From positions 1 through 64,000 of the forward strand of contig JBDLTZ010000336.1 in the NCBI GenBank assembly GCA_039805565.1: a stretch of 64,000 nucleotides of DNA, read 5' to 3'. Positions 31,758 through 40,605 of this stretch are shown piece after piece. The notes under the pieces were generated by a model. That model was not told where the DNA came from. It worked only from the letters and a program-made list of their open reading frames with translations, and ran no database searches. The first letter of the stretch is position 1. Each line of letters opens with the position of its first letter. The DNA is from CALJIC01 sp039805565. GTDB taxonomy: Bacteria; Chloroflexota; Chloroflexia; Chloroflexales; Roseiflexaceae. Made by a program: the position numbers and the translations under genes.

Positions 31758-34418
31758 ATGACCACCGACTTCGCCGACCTGCTGCGGCGCACCGCCGGCT
31801 ACGCTGGCCAGATCGCCCACGTCCAGCCCATCCCGCCGCGCCCGGCGCGACTCGCCGACCCCGCCGAGCCGCTGCCCTCGCCGCTCGCCGCTGCCCTCGC
31901 CGCCAGGGGCGTCGCCCGGCTCTACGCCCACCAGGCCGCCGCCGTCGACGCCGCCCGCTCCGGCCGCCACGTCGGCGTCGTCACCGCCACCGCCAGCGGC
32001 AAGACCCTCTGCTACCAGCTCCCGTCGCTCGAGGCTGCCGTCGAGGACCCCGGCGCCCGCGCGCTGTTCCTCTTCCCCACCAAGGCCCTCGCCCACGACC
32101 AGCTCCGCGCGCTCGACGGGCTCCTCTCGCCGCTGAACCAGGCGATCGGCGCCACCTCAGCACTGTTCGCCGCCACGCTCGACGGCGACACGCCCCGCGA
32201 GGAGCGCGACCGCATCCGCGCCCGGGCCCAGCTCGTGCTCTCCAACCCCGATATGCTCCACCGCACGCTGCTGCCCGATCACCGTCGCTGGGCAGGGCTC
32301 CTCGCCCGGCTGCGCTTCGTCGTTCTTGACGAGGCCCACATCTACCGCGGCGTCTTCGGCACCCACGTCGCACTGGTCGTGCGCCGCCTGCGGCGCGTCT
32401 GCGCCCACTACGGCGCCGCGCCGCAGTTCATCCTGTGCTCGGCCACCAGCGCCAACCCGCACGACCACCTCTCGGCCCTGGTGGGCGACGAGGTCCAGGT
32501 GATCGACGGCGACGGCGCGCCCCAGGGCGAGCGCACCTTCGTGCTCTGGAACCCGCCGGTGATCGACCGCCCGCGCGGCCGGAGGCGCGAGGGCGAGGCC
32601 GGCCAGCGCCGCAGCACCAACGTCGAGACCGCCGGGCTGGTGGCGTCGCTGGTGCGCGCCGGGGTCAAGACTCTGGCCTTCACCCGCACCCGTCGCGGCG
32701 CTGAGCTCGTGCTGCGCTACGCCCGCGAGGGGCTCGAGCGCGGGGGAGACGAAGGACCGAGGAACGACCAGGGGCTGGTGGTCGACGGCAGCGCGAGCGT
32801 CGAGGTGCAGCCCTCAGCCCTCAGCACTCAGCACTCAGCACTGAGCGCTCAGCACTCCACACCCAGCGCTCAGCACTCCGCGCTGGGCTCCTACCGCGCC
32901 GGCTACACGCCCGAGGAGCGCCGCCGCATCGAGCGCGACTTCCTCGAGGGGCGCCTCGCCGGCCTGGTCTCCACCAACGCCCTCGAGCTCGGCGTGGATA
33001 TCGGCGGCGTCGACGCCGTGGTGATCGGCGGCTTCCCCGGCTCCGTCGCCAGCTCCTGGCAGCAGGCCGGGCGCGCCGGCCGCGCCCAGGGCAAGAGCCT
33101 GGCCGTGCTCGTGGCGCAGGACGACCCGCTCGACCAGTTCTACATGCGCCACCCGCAGGAGTTCTTCGCGCGGAGCCACGAGCACGCCCGCGTGGCCCTG
33201 GAGAACCCCTACATCCTCTCGGACGAGCTGCGCTGCGCCGCCGCCGAGCTGCCGCTGCACGACGCCGACGAGCTCTGGTTCGGCCCGACCTTCGGCGTCA
33301 TACGCGACTGGCTGCTGCGCCGCGGCGAGCTCCTGCCGCTCCCCGACGGCCGCCTCGAGTATACGGGCGAGCCCCGCCCCGCCGGGCGCGTCAACATCCG
33401 CAGCGCCGAGGGCGGCACGATCGAGCTGCGCGACGTCGAGACCGGGCGGGTGATCGAGCAGGTGTCTGGCAGCCGCGCGCCCTTCGAGGTCTACCCCGGC
33501 GCGGTCTACCTGCACCAGGGGGACACCTTCGTGGTGCAGACGCTCGGCGAGCGCCACGCCGACGCGCGCCGCGCCCAGGTGGACTACTACACCCAGACGA
33601 TCGAGGACACCCAGGTCCGCATCCTCGGCGCGCTCCAGGAGCGCCAGCTCGGCCCTGCCCAGCTCACCCTCGGCAAGGTCGAGGTCACGCGCAGCGTCAT
33701 CGGCTACCGCCGCAAGCGCCACTACACCGACGAGGTGCTCAGCGAGCACGACCTGCGTCTCCCGCCGCAGACCTTCCGCACCGTCGCGGTCTGGTGGACG
33801 GTGACCGAGGAGCTGTGCAAGCGCGTCGAGCAGGTCTGCGACGAGGAGGTGGACGCGCTGCACGCGATGGAGCATGCCTGCATCGGGCTGCTGCCGCTCT
33901 TCGCGCAGTGCGACCGCGCCGATATCGGCGGGCTCTCCACCAACCTACACCAGGACACGGGCATGGCCACGGTGTTCGTCTACGATGGGGTGCCTGGCGG
34001 GGTGGGGATCGCGCAGGTGGGGTACGAGCAGGCCGAGGGGTGGTGGGCGCAGACGCGCGAGCTGCTCGTGGATTGCCCGTGCCTCGAGGGCTGCCCGGCC
34101 TGCGTGCAGTCGCCCAAGTGCGGCAACGGCAACCAGCACCTCTCAAAGATCGGCGCGGCCGCGCTGGCATCGCTGCTGCTGGGACTCGAGCCGCCCGCCA
34201 AGACGATGCCTGGAGCGCGCGGGGCCGGTGTGAGCGACACGGCGCTGCTCGAGGACCTGCGCGCCCGCCTCAGCCGCGCCCGCGCCGAGCCCTCGGGGCC
34301 ACGCCGCGCCGCGCTGCTGGTGGCGCTGCGCTACCGCATCCTGGTAGAGCGCGGTAAGCTCGACGCGCCCAGCCGCGCCGAGGCCGACGCCATCGCGTCC
34401 GAGGCCGAGCGGCTCTAG
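31758..34418 (+). CDS. DEAD/DEAH-box helicase with C-terminal Zn-binding DUF1998 domain (MrfA-like)
   Basis: The 886-residue superfamily 2 helicase has Q-like YAHQAAAVDA, Walker A TATASGKT (75-82), FPTKALAHDQ, DEAH (191-194), SATSANP, and motif VI QAGRAGR. The C-terminal DUF1998 region ends in a four-Cys cluster DCPCLEGCPACVQSPKC (about 772-788). This domain order is that of MrfA, a DNA repair helicase in Bacillus, and the Saccharomyces Hrq1 group. Residues 331-377 contain peptide derived from heptanucleotide repeats ([16 protein letters not shown]) between the two RecA domains. The start at 31758 coincides with a TACAAT box. Confidence 0.87.
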   Translation: MTTDFADLLRRTAGYAGQIAHVQPIPPRPARLADPAEPLPSPLAAALAARGVARLYAHQAAAVDAARSGRHVGVVTATASGKTLCYQLPSLEAAVEDPGARALFLFPTKALAHDQLRALDGLLSPLNQAIGATSALFAATLDGDTPREERDRIRARAQLVLSNPDMLHRTLLPDHRRWAGLLARLRFVVLDEAHIYRGVFGTHVALVVRRLRRVCAHYGAAPQFILCSATSANPHDHLSALVGDEVQVIDGDGAPQGERTFVLWNPPVIDRPRGRRREGEAGQRRSTNVETAGLVASLVRAGVKTLAFTRTRRGAELVLRYAREGLERGGDEGPRNDQGLVVDGSASVEVQPSALSTQHSALSAQHSTPSAQHSALGSYRAGYTPEERRRIERDFLEGRLAGLVSTNALELGVDIGGVDAVVIGGFPGSVASSWQQAGRAGRAQGKSLAVLVAQDDPLDQFYMRHPQEFFARSHEHARVALENPYILSDELRCAAAELPLHDADELWFGPTFGVIRDWLLRRGELLPLPDGRLEYTGEPRPAGRVNIRSAEGGTIELRDVETGRVIEQVSGSRAPFEVYPGAVYLHQGDTFVVQTLGERHADARRAQVDYYTQTIEDTQVRILGALQERQLGPAQLTLGKVEVTRSVIGYRRKRHYTDEVLSEHDLRLPPQTFRTVAVWWTVTEELCKRVEQVCDEEVDALHAMEHACIGLLPLFAQCDRADIGGLSTNLHQDTGMATVFVYDGVPGGVGIAQVGYEQAEGWWAQTRELLVDCPCLEGCPACVQSPKCGNGNQHLSKIGAAALASLLLGLEPPAKTMPGARGAGVSDTALLEDLRARLSRARAEPSGPRRAALLVALRYRILVERGKLDAPSRAEADAIASEAERL
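32748..32888 (+). repeat. Heptad arrays inside the helicase gene
   Basis: 32748-32768 holds GACGAAG, GACCGAG, GAACGAC. 32812-32888 holds eleven contiguous 7-bp units of the CTCAGCA type. Because 7 is not a multiple of 3, three units encode seven residues, giving the visible repeat SALSTQH / SALSAQH. The frame is kept across the insert. Confidence 0.9.
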
Positions 34419-34432
34419 CGCTGCGCGCAAAA

Positions 34433-34458
34433 GAGGCTGTGCTCTCCCGCACAGCCTC
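34433..34458 (+). terminator. Terminator after the helicase gene
   Basis: GAGGCTGTGC (34433-34442) and GCACAGCCTC (34449-34458) form a perfect 10-bp stem around TCTCCC, 14 bp after the stop. AAAA precedes the stem; the 3' side has only CTGCATC. Confidence 0.65.
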
Positions 34459-34510
34459 CTGCATCACCCCCAGCTATCGCGTCCCAGATGCCTACACCCC
34501 TCACCCCCCG

Positions 34511-34536
34511 CCCCTCTCCCGCGACAGAGAGAGGGG
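34511..34536. repeat. CCCCTCTC/GAGAGGGG hairpin, second copy of dispersed motif
   Basis: An 8-bp stem embedded in a CACCCCCCGCCCCTCTCCCG context, similar to the hairpin at 3961-3988. It lies between the convergent helicase and ferredoxin genes and may add to termination. Confidence 0.5.
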
Positions 34537-34584
34537 AGATTGGCCGCAGGTCGGTGCGTCAGGCCCTGGGCCCGGGTGCGAGCG

Positions 34585-34956
34585 CTACGCGCCGAGCTCG
34601 GCCTTCGAGCGCCACTCGGGCGGCGGCTGCATTGTGTCGTCGGGGCGTGGGCCGGTGTCCGTCCAGTCCCCCTGGTTCTCGAGCGTCATCACCGGCTCGA
34701 TCTCCATGTCGTGGTCGCAGACAATCTGGCACGAGAGGCGCACCTGGCCGAGGAGGCCGCGCTCGGTCAGCTTCGCGTGCTCCGCCGCGGTCATCATCTC
34801 GGGCTCGCCGGCTGTGAAGTGCACCCGGCAGGTTGTGCAGCGCGCGTTGCCGCCGCAGCGGTGCCCGATGTGCACGCCCATATCCTCGATCGCGTTCACG
34901 AGCCGCGTCCCGGCGGCCACCTCGGCGCTCTGGCCGGCAACTGTGATCCTCGGCAT
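34585..34956 (-). CDS. 2Fe-2S ferredoxin
   Basis: The 123-residue plant-type ferredoxin has the cluster ligands in HRCGGNARCTTCRVHF and a fourth Cys in RLSCQIV, preceded by a beta-grasp start (MPRITVAGQSAEV). It serves as a soluble one-electron carrier. The C-terminal 35 residues (TLENQGDWTDTGPRPDD) extend beyond the usual domain. GAGAGAGA precedes the ATG. Its oxidoreductase partner is not adjacent. The 222 bp upstream contain no gene. Confidence 0.88.
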   Translation of the reverse strand: MPRITVAGQSAEVAAGTRLVNAIEDMGVHIGHRCGGNARCTTCRVHFTAGEPEMMTAAEHAKLTERGLLGQVRLSCQIVCDHDMEIEPVMTLENQGDWTDTGPRPDDTMQPPPEWRSKAELGA

Positions 34957-35178
34957 GTCTCTCTCCTCGCGCAGTATGTGTCACGTAGGGTATCACGTAT
35001 ATGGTTCTACGCGCGCGGCGCGAGGTGGGATGGAAGCGGCCGTAGGATGGCGCGAGACGCGGCTTTCGCGCGAGCTCTCGAGCTGAGCGCCCAAACATTG
35101 ATCACGTTTGCTGGTTGTGCAAAGCGTCCTGACGCCTCAGAGCGTTCAGGGTTCCGCGTTGCGGCCGCGCGGGCGCGC

Positions 35179-36708
35179 CTACGCTTTTTTCAGCTGCCGC
35201 CGCGTGAGCAGCACCACCAGCCCGAAGTAGACCACCGTCAGCGCGGCCAGCCCGAGCCACGTGCTCGCCGCGGGCGGGTGGCCCCGCAGCATCAGCGCCC
35301 GGAGCCCGGCGACCCCGTGCGTCATCGGGAGCAGCGCGCTCACCGCAAGCGCCGGCCGCGCAAAGCTCTCCAGCGCGATGAAGAACCCGCTGAAGAAGAT
35401 CGACAGCAGCAGCGTAATCATGGAGAGCTGGATCGCCTGGCTATCAGACCCCGAGACCGACGAGATCAGGAAGCCCAGCCCCAGCGAGGCCGTGGTCAGG
35501 AGCAGCGCCAGGCCCACCAGGTGGAGGGCGCTCCCCAGGATCGGCACCCCCAGCACCGTCATCGCCGCCACCAGCAGCAGCGTCGCCAGCGCGATCAGCA
35601 GCGTGTACCCCAGCACTTTTCCAAGCAGTAGCTGGCCCATGCTCACCGGCGCCACGCGGAAGATCTCCAGCGCCCCCATCAGGCGCTCGCGCACCAGCGC
35701 CAGCGAGCCGAGCGTCACCGCAGTGTGCTGCACCAGCAGCGCCAGCACCCCGGGCGCGTAGTAGATCACCGCCGCGTAGGCCCCGCCGCGCAGATTGATG
35801 TAGCGCTGCTGCACCGGCGAGACGATCACCTCCGGCGAGGTCTGCAGGAACAGGTCGATCAGCTGCTCCAGCCGCAGCATCTCCGCGCTTGCGGCGCGCA
35901 CCTCGTCCGCCCGCTCCTCCACGCGCGCCCCCAGGATGGCCTCCTCGATCTGATCGACCGCCGCCTCCACCGCCGCGATCTGCCGCCGCAGCTCGGCGAT
36001 CGTGCCGCGCGCGTCGCCCGCCGAGCTCTCCGCCGGGAGCGCCGCCCCCAGCGCCCCCAGCGCCAGCCGCAGATCCCGCAGCCGCGCTAGCGCCAGGCTC
36101 TCCTGCTCCGCCGTCAGCACCCCCTGGAGCTCGTCCAGGATCTCCTGCGCGCTGTCGATCCGGACCTGCACGCCCGCCGCCTCGCGCTGGGCCGTCTGCG
36201 TCTGGCGCCGCAGGATCTCCTTGTTGATCTCGTTCACCTGCGCGTAGGCCAGGTACTGGATCCAGCCCTCGTCCAGCGGGTTCGTCGCGTCCGAGAGGAA
36301 CAGGATCTCGGGGCTCTCGCCGCGCTGTGCCGCGCCGTACGGGTCGGGCGGGAAGACCTGCACCACATCCAGCTGCCCCTCGCGCAGCATCTGCTCGGCG
36401 CGCGCCTGGTTCTCGGTGATCAGCCGTAGGTCAAAGTTCAGGCCCGCAAGCTGCCGGATCTCGCGCTCACCCACGCCTGGGATGCCGCCCGGCGGCAGCA
36501 CGATCGCCGTCCGCAGCACCGGGTTGCTGTTCTGGAAGGCGGCCCCGAAGATGATCAGCACCAGCAGCGGGCCGCCTACCAGGCTGACGATCAGCAGCGG
36601 CTGGCGGCGGATCTCGCTCACCTCCTTCCAGTAGAAGGCGGCGGTGCGGGTGAGCCACGGCAGGCGTGAGCGCGGCCGGCGCACGGGTGGGGGTGGTAAG
36701 TCGTGCAT
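35179..36708 (-). CDS. ABC-2 type transporter permease
   Basis: The 509-residue membrane protein has one N-terminal transmembrane helix (PLLIVSLVGGPLLVLIIFG, residues about 38-56), a large extracytoplasmic domain (about 60-300) with a coiled-coil stretch (ARLRDLRLALGALG … TIAELRRQIAAVEAAVDQIE), and five or six C-terminal helices (VLALLVQHTAVTLGSLALV onward). This is the YhgE/Pip- and DrrB-like ABC-2 exporter layout. It pairs with the ATPase and anchored protein encoded upstream on the same strand. The cargo is unknown. It ends in LTRRQLKKA. Confidence 0.85.
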   Translation of the reverse strand: MHDLPPPPVRRPRSRLPWLTRTAAFYWKEVSEIRRQPLLIVSLVGGPLLVLIIFGAAFQNSNPVLRTAIVLPPGGIPGVGEREIRQLAGLNFDLRLITENQARAEQMLREGQLDVVQVFPPDPYGAAQRGESPEILFLSDATNPLDEGWIQYLAYAQVNEINKEILRRQTQTAQREAAGVQVRIDSAQEILDELQGVLTAEQESLALARLRDLRLALGALGAALPAESSAGDARGTIAELRRQIAAVEAAVDQIEEAILGARVEERADEVRAASAEMLRLEQLIDLFLQTSPEVIVSPVQQRYINLRGGAYAAVIYYAPGVLALLVQHTAVTLGSLALVRERLMGALEIFRVAPVSMGQLLLGKVLGYTLLIALATLLLVAAMTVLGVPILGSALHLVGLALLLTTASLGLGFLISSVSGSDSQAIQLSMITLLLSIFFSGFFIALESFARPALAVSALLPMTHGVAGLRALMLRGHPPAASTWLGLAALTVVYFGLVVLLTRRQLKKA

Positions 36709-36711
36709 ACA

Positions 36712-36803
36712 ACGCTCAGCCTTCGGTGGTCAGTCGTCGGTGTTCGTCGGTGGTCAGTCGTCGGTGCTCGTCGCTGGTCATCCTTCAGCGTTCATCCTTC
36801 AGC
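36712..36803 (+). repeat. Heptad array between ABC exporter genes
   Basis: About thirteen degenerate 7-bp units of GTCGTCG/CGGTGGT and CTTCAGC types. The right end covers the last codons and stop of the ATPase gene (36785), whose C-terminal LKDER is encoded by repeat sequence. Confidence 0.8.
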
Positions 36804-37765
36804 GCCTCGTCTCGCTCCATCAGTGTGATGAAGACGTCGTCGTAGGAGGGCTTGTGCTCCTGCGCCCTGTGGACGATGATCTCCAGCGCGTACTCGATCG
36901 TGTTGAGGATACCGGGGAGCTGCGCGGCCGCGTCGTCCACGTAGACGTGCAGCAGGTCGTCCCGCTCGGGCATCTGGTGGACACCCCGCACGGCCGGGTG
37001 GCGGCGGAGCAGCTCGGCCGCGCGCGCGACGTGGACCGAGTCCATTGTCAGCGCGATCACCTCGCCGCCCAGCGCCGTGCGCCGCAGGCCCTCGGGCGTG
37101 TCCACCGCGATCAGCCGCCCGCGCCGCATCACCGCCACGTAGTCGCAGTAGGCCGCCTCGCCCACGTACTGGGTCGTCACGAACAGCGTCCGACCCTGGT
37201 CGCGCAGGTTGCGGAAGTATTCCCAGAACCGCCCGCGCAGCACCGGGTCGATCCCCGCCGTGGGCTCGTCGGCGAAGATCAGGTCGGGGTCGTGCATGAG
37301 CGCGCCGGCCAGCATCAGCCGCCGCTGCATGCCGCCCGAGAGCTGGCTCCCCAGCCGGTGGTAGGCCTCGGCCATGTCCACGAAGCGCAGCAGGTGGGTG
37401 AGCCGCTGCTCGCGCGCCCAGTCCGGCATGCCGTACAGCGCGGCCACAAAGTGGATGTTCTCGGCAACGGTCAGGTTCGGGTAGAGCACGAACTGCTGCG
37501 GGATGTAGCCGATCCGCTCGCGGTCCGCCGCGCGGAACGACGCGGGCGCGCGCCCCAGCACCCGCAGCGACCCCTCGTGCGGCGCGTATAGCCCGAGCAT
37601 CAGGCGCACGGTGGTGGTCTTGCCGCAGCCGCTCGGGCCGATCATGCCGACGATCGACCCGGCCGGCACGCGCATGTTCAGGTCGAACACGCCCGCGCCG
37701 GGGCCGAAGCGCAGCGAGACGTCCTGCGCCTCAATCGCCAGCTCTGGCCGGGGCGGTAGGCTCAT
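36785..37765 (-). CDS. ABC transporter ATP-binding protein
   Basis: The 326-residue ATPase has Walker A MIGPSGCGKTTTVR (about residues 36-49), Q loop IPQQFVLYPNLTV, signature QLSGGMQRRLMLAGALM, Walker B LIFADEPTAGIDP and switch His in FVTTQY (Gln takes the usual His position, TTQ rather than TTH). The C-terminal 90 residues (ALTMDSVHVARAAELLRRHP…) form a DrrA-like extension. It energises the ABC-2 permease encoded next. It starts with ATGA overlap on the upstream anchored-protein gene. Confidence 0.87.
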   Translation of the reverse strand: MSLPPRPELAIEAQDVSLRFGPGAGVFDLNMRVPAGSIVGMIGPSGCGKTTTVRLMLGLYAPHEGSLRVLGRAPASFRAADRERIGYIPQQFVLYPNLTVAENIHFVAALYGMPDWAREQRLTHLLRFVDMAEAYHRLGSQLSGGMQRRLMLAGALMHDPDLIFADEPTAGIDPVLRGRFWEYFRNLRDQGRTLFVTTQYVGEAAYCDYVAVMRRGRLIAVDTPEGLRRTALGGEVIALTMDSVHVARAAELLRRHPAVRGVHQMPERDDLLHVYVDDAAAQLPGILNTIEYALEIIVHRAQEHKPSYDDVFITLMERDEALKDER

Positions 37766-38289
37766 AGACGCTCGGCGAGGTCGAGCAGCCCCTGGCGCAG
37801 CTGCTCCAGGTAGGCGGCCAGCGGCGTGTCGCGCACGGGTAGCTCCAGCGGCAGAGTCGTGTCCAGGGTGATCGTCGTCTTGATCTCAACCGTCTCGTCG
37901 ATCACCACCGGCGCCTCGAGCTTGATCGGCACGTCGCCGCGGATCGGCACCGGCACGTTGTAGGTGCCGAGCGGCGTTTTGAGCGGCACGGTGAACTCGG
38001 TGTCGAGGGTGATGGTGGTGTCGATCGGCACGGTGATCGTCTTGCGGATGGGCACGCTGGCGACCACGGGGATCGGCTGGTTCAGTGGCACGCTGATGCG
38101 GATGACGTCGTCGCCGGCGTCGCCGAGGGCCTCGGCCAGGGCCGAGACTTGCCCGCGCGCCGTCTCACGCACCTGGTAGAGCGTGTAGATCGTCGCGGCG
38201 TGCAGCGTCAGCGAGAGGGTGAGCAGGAAGGCCAGGATGCGGACCGTGTTGTTGACGGCCGGCGCCGGCGGCTCGTCCAGGCGCGTCAT
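37762..38289 (-). CDS. Membrane-anchored protein of the ABC exporter operon
   Basis: The 175-residue protein has a single N-terminal transmembrane helix (VRILAFLLTLSLTLHAATIY, residues about 17-36), then an extracytoplasmic, beta-rich domain with a striking periodicity of short Val/Ile/Thr/Pro strands (SVPLNQPIPVVASVPIRKTI, VPIDTTITLDTEFTVPLKT, VPVPIRGDVPIKLEAP). No family is recognised. It overlaps the ATPase gene by ATGA, so it is probably a dedicated periplasmic or surface component of the exporter. The ATG at 38289 was taken since GGAG lies 8 bases before; a GTG at 38301 is possible. Confidence 0.65.
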   Translation of the reverse strand: MTRLDEPPAPAVNNTVRILAFLLTLSLTLHAATIYTLYQVRETARGQVSALAEALGDAGDDVIRISVPLNQPIPVVASVPIRKTITVPIDTTITLDTEFTVPLKTPLGTYNVPVPIRGDVPIKLEAPVVIDETVEIKTTITLDTTLPLELPVRDTPLAAYLEQLRQGLLDLAERL

Positions 38290-38339
38290 TCGTCGCTCCA
38301 CGTGCGTAGCCCCCTTCTGTGGTACGATACAGCCGCCGC

Positions 38340-38345
38340 ATTATA
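38340..38345 (-). promoter_or_regulatory. TATAAT box before the ABC exporter operon
   Basis: A perfect minus-strand TATAAT lies 50 bp before the anchored-protein start. No clear -35 element is seen. Confidence 0.45.
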
Positions 38346-38407
38346 GCCGAAAGCCCAGGTGAGACGCATGCAGCCACTTGCGGCTTACCTGCCCACCGCC
38401 CGACATG

Positions 38408-40495
38408 CTAGCCCTCGGCCCGCGCGCCCCGAAGGATCGCCGGCCTCCCGTACAGCTGCCACACCACCCCGTCGATCAGCGCGTCTGAGCGCGCCGCATC
38501 CTCAGAGCGCGCCGGGTCGCGGAGCTGCGCCGCAAGCAGCCGTGCCAGCGCCGCCAGCAAGTCATGGATGACGTCGGCCTGTCCTGACGCCAGCCGCGCC
38601 TTGGCGAACGCCGGCAGCTCATTCGCCCGCAGCGCCAGGCCCTCGGCCAGCAGCGCGGCGCGCACGGACGGTGGGGTGACGAAGTCGATCCGCGGCACCG
38701 GGAGCTGCCGTAGGTAGGCCGGTTTGATGTTGTAGTCGCGGTAGCGCGCGGCGAATACCCGGTTCAGGAGACTTGACCCGAGCAGCGCGCACAGGAAGTG
38801 GAGATCGTAGGGGCCGTCGTTAGCGGTGATGTACGAGAAATTGTTGAGCGGGTAGTACGTGCCCGCATCATCTACCGCCGCCACCAGCCGCTGCGGCAGG
38901 CTGAGGTTCCGGATGTACTGCACGATGATCTTCGGCACTGCCACGTGCTCACGGCGGTAGCCCGTCAGGTGCGGGCCGTAACGCAGGTATGACCCGCCCC
39001 AGATGATCATGTGCCGCCGCACCTCGCCCGCTCCGGTGAGCGCCGGCCGGTGCTCGGGTGTCAGGGCCTCTCGCGCCAGGTGCGCGCTGTTGTCGCCGGT
39101 CTTGATGCCGTAGGCCACCCGCGCCACCTCGCCAAGCGGAAGCGAGCACGCGTCGATCGCCGCCAAGGCTGCGCCGGCGACCCCAGTAGCGCCCGCACTA
39201 GCAGGCAGGATGCTTGCCTCGGGACAGGCGCTGAGCAGCTGATCCTTCCCACCGCTCGTTGTCTCCCCCGCACGGGCGACCCGCACCACAAGGCTCAGCG
39301 GCACGATGCTGCGCGCCGCCGCGAATGTGCCGGGCGGGTGCTCGCGCAGCAGCTCGACCTGTCCCGCAGCCGCTACCGCACGCCGCAGCCCCTCCTGCCG
39401 CACCAGCGTGAGCCAGGTGTTCGGCGTCACGAGTCCCACCCGCCCGCCGGGCGCGCAGATCCGTAGCGCCAGCTCGGTGAAGAGCGACGCACTCTCGAGC
39501 TCGCCCACGGCCGCCTGGTAGGCGCGTCGCAGCGCCTCGCGATCCCCTGCGAGCCGCGCGCCCCAGGGCGGGTTGCCCAGGACGACGTCGAAGCCCCCGG
39601 GGTGGTCACCGGCCCAGTCGACACCGAGCAGGCTCTCCGCGGCCCACAGCCGCCCCTCAGGGAGCATCAGCGGGCTGCCGGGCTCCGAGCAGGTGAGCCA
39701 CAGCGAGAGCCGCGCCAGGTCGGTGGCCTCGGCGCTCAGGTCCACCCCGAGCAGGCAGCCCTCGGCCACCGCCCGCAGCAGCTCCCTGGTACTCACCGCT
39801 CCCCGCCCGCCGCGCTCGGCGTGCCTGGCGATGCAGCGCGCGGCCGAGAGCAGGAAATGGCCCGAGCCCATCGCCGGGTCGCAGACGCGTATATCCAGCG
39901 GGTCCGCCCTTCGGCCGCGCTCCTCCAGCGTGCGCCCCACCGTTGCCCACACCAGCTCATCCACCACCGGCTCGGGTGTGTAGTACACTCCCGCGGCCCC
40001 GCGCCCCACCCCGCGCGTGAGCCGGAGCCGCCCACCTTCGCCGGTCAGCCGCCGGCCGGCAAGCTCCTCGTGCAGGTCTCCGAGCAGCCGGACAGGGCCC
40101 GCACCCCTCGTGAGTGGCCCCAGGTCCGCCAGGAGATCGCGCAGGATCCGATCGCTCAGATCGCAGAGCAGCCGCTGCGTCCCCTCGCCGTCGAGCAGTC
40201 CACCTCGTGCGAAGGTCCCTGGCGCGAGCTCCCCGCGCGCCACCCCCGTGAGCAGCCGCTCGACACCGCCCCAGGTCGCGTGGGTAGGCTCCAGCGCGCC
40301 CGCGTCATCCGCAAGGAGCCCGTGGTAGGAGGCGAGGCGCAGAAACAGCAGCCGCAGGGCGAGCCGCGCCCCCTCGCTGTAGACTGTGTCGAGCTTCACG
40401 CTGGGGGAGGCGGCGGCCAGCTGCTCGCACAGCCGCGTGAGTGAGCCGCGCGGGCTAAGGAGTGACGCGCGGAGCTGTGTCCCGGTATTGTTCAT
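38408..40495 (-). CDS. Solitary N6-adenine DNA methyltransferase (Eco57I/TaqI-like)
   Basis: The 695-residue protein has an N-terminal helical domain, YYTPEPVVDELV (171-182), SAM-binding motif DPAMGSGHF (206-214), LLGVDLSAEATDLARLSLW and the catalytic motif NPPWG (308-312). A C-terminal target-recognition region has the TaqI-like end RYRDYNIKPAYLRQLPVPRI. It should methylate adenine at a specific site. The N-terminal 170 residues do not show a PD-(D/E)xK nuclease by eye, so restriction activity is doubtful, and no nuclease, helicase or phage-defence gene is adjacent. The ATG at 40495 was chosen as the first before the conserved start. Confidence 0.8.
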   Translation of the reverse strand: MNNTGTQLRASLLSPRGSLTRLCEQLAAASPSVKLDTVYSEGARLALRLLFLRLASYHGLLADDAGALEPTHATWGGVERLLTGVARGELAPGTFARGGLLDGEGTQRLLCDLSDRILRDLLADLGPLTRGAGPVRLLGDLHEELAGRRLTGEGGRLRLTRGVGRGAAGVYYTPEPVVDELVWATVGRTLEERGRRADPLDIRVCDPAMGSGHFLLSAARCIARHAERGGRGAVSTRELLRAVAEGCLLGVDLSAEATDLARLSLWLTCSEPGSPLMLPEGRLWAAESLLGVDWAGDHPGGFDVVLGNPPWGARLAGDREALRRAYQAAVGELESASLFTELALRICAPGGRVGLVTPNTWLTLVRQEGLRRAVAAAGQVELLREHPPGTFAAARSIVPLSLVVRVARAGETTSGGKDQLLSACPEASILPASAGATGVAGAALAAIDACSLPLGEVARVAYGIKTGDNSAHLAREALTPEHRPALTGAGEVRRHMIIWGGSYLRYGPHLTGYRREHVAVPKIIVQYIRNLSLPQRLVAAVDDAGTYYPLNNFSYITANDGPYDLHFLCALLGSSLLNRVFAARYRDYNIKPAYLRQLPVPRIDFVTPPSVRAALLAEGLALRANELPAFAKARLASGQADVIHDLLAALARLLAAQLRDPARSEDAARSDALIDGVVWQLYGRPAILRGARAEG

Positions 40496-40536
40496 CCGAC
40501 GCCTGATCCGATGGCGCGCCACGCGACCAACGCAGA

Positions 40537-40579
40537 GCGCCCGCCGATGCTGCATCAAGTGTACTGCATCGGCGGGCGC
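40537..40579 (-). terminator. Hairpin after the ADP-ribosylglycohydrolase gene
   Basis: GCGCCCGCCGATGC (40537-40550) and GCATCGGCGGGCGC (40566-40579) are perfect 14-bp arms with a 15-nt loop, 26 bp beyond the stop codon on the minus strand. There is no T-tract. Confidence 0.6.
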
Positions 40580-40605
40580 CCGTGGCGCCTCAACACCTCA
40601 GGACC

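Noticed and set aside
38408..40495. Complete restriction-modification or BREX-type defence locus
   Set aside because: Only the methylase is present. Neighbours are an ABC exporter and an ADP-ribosylglycohydrolase with no nuclease, helicase or ATPase of defence type.
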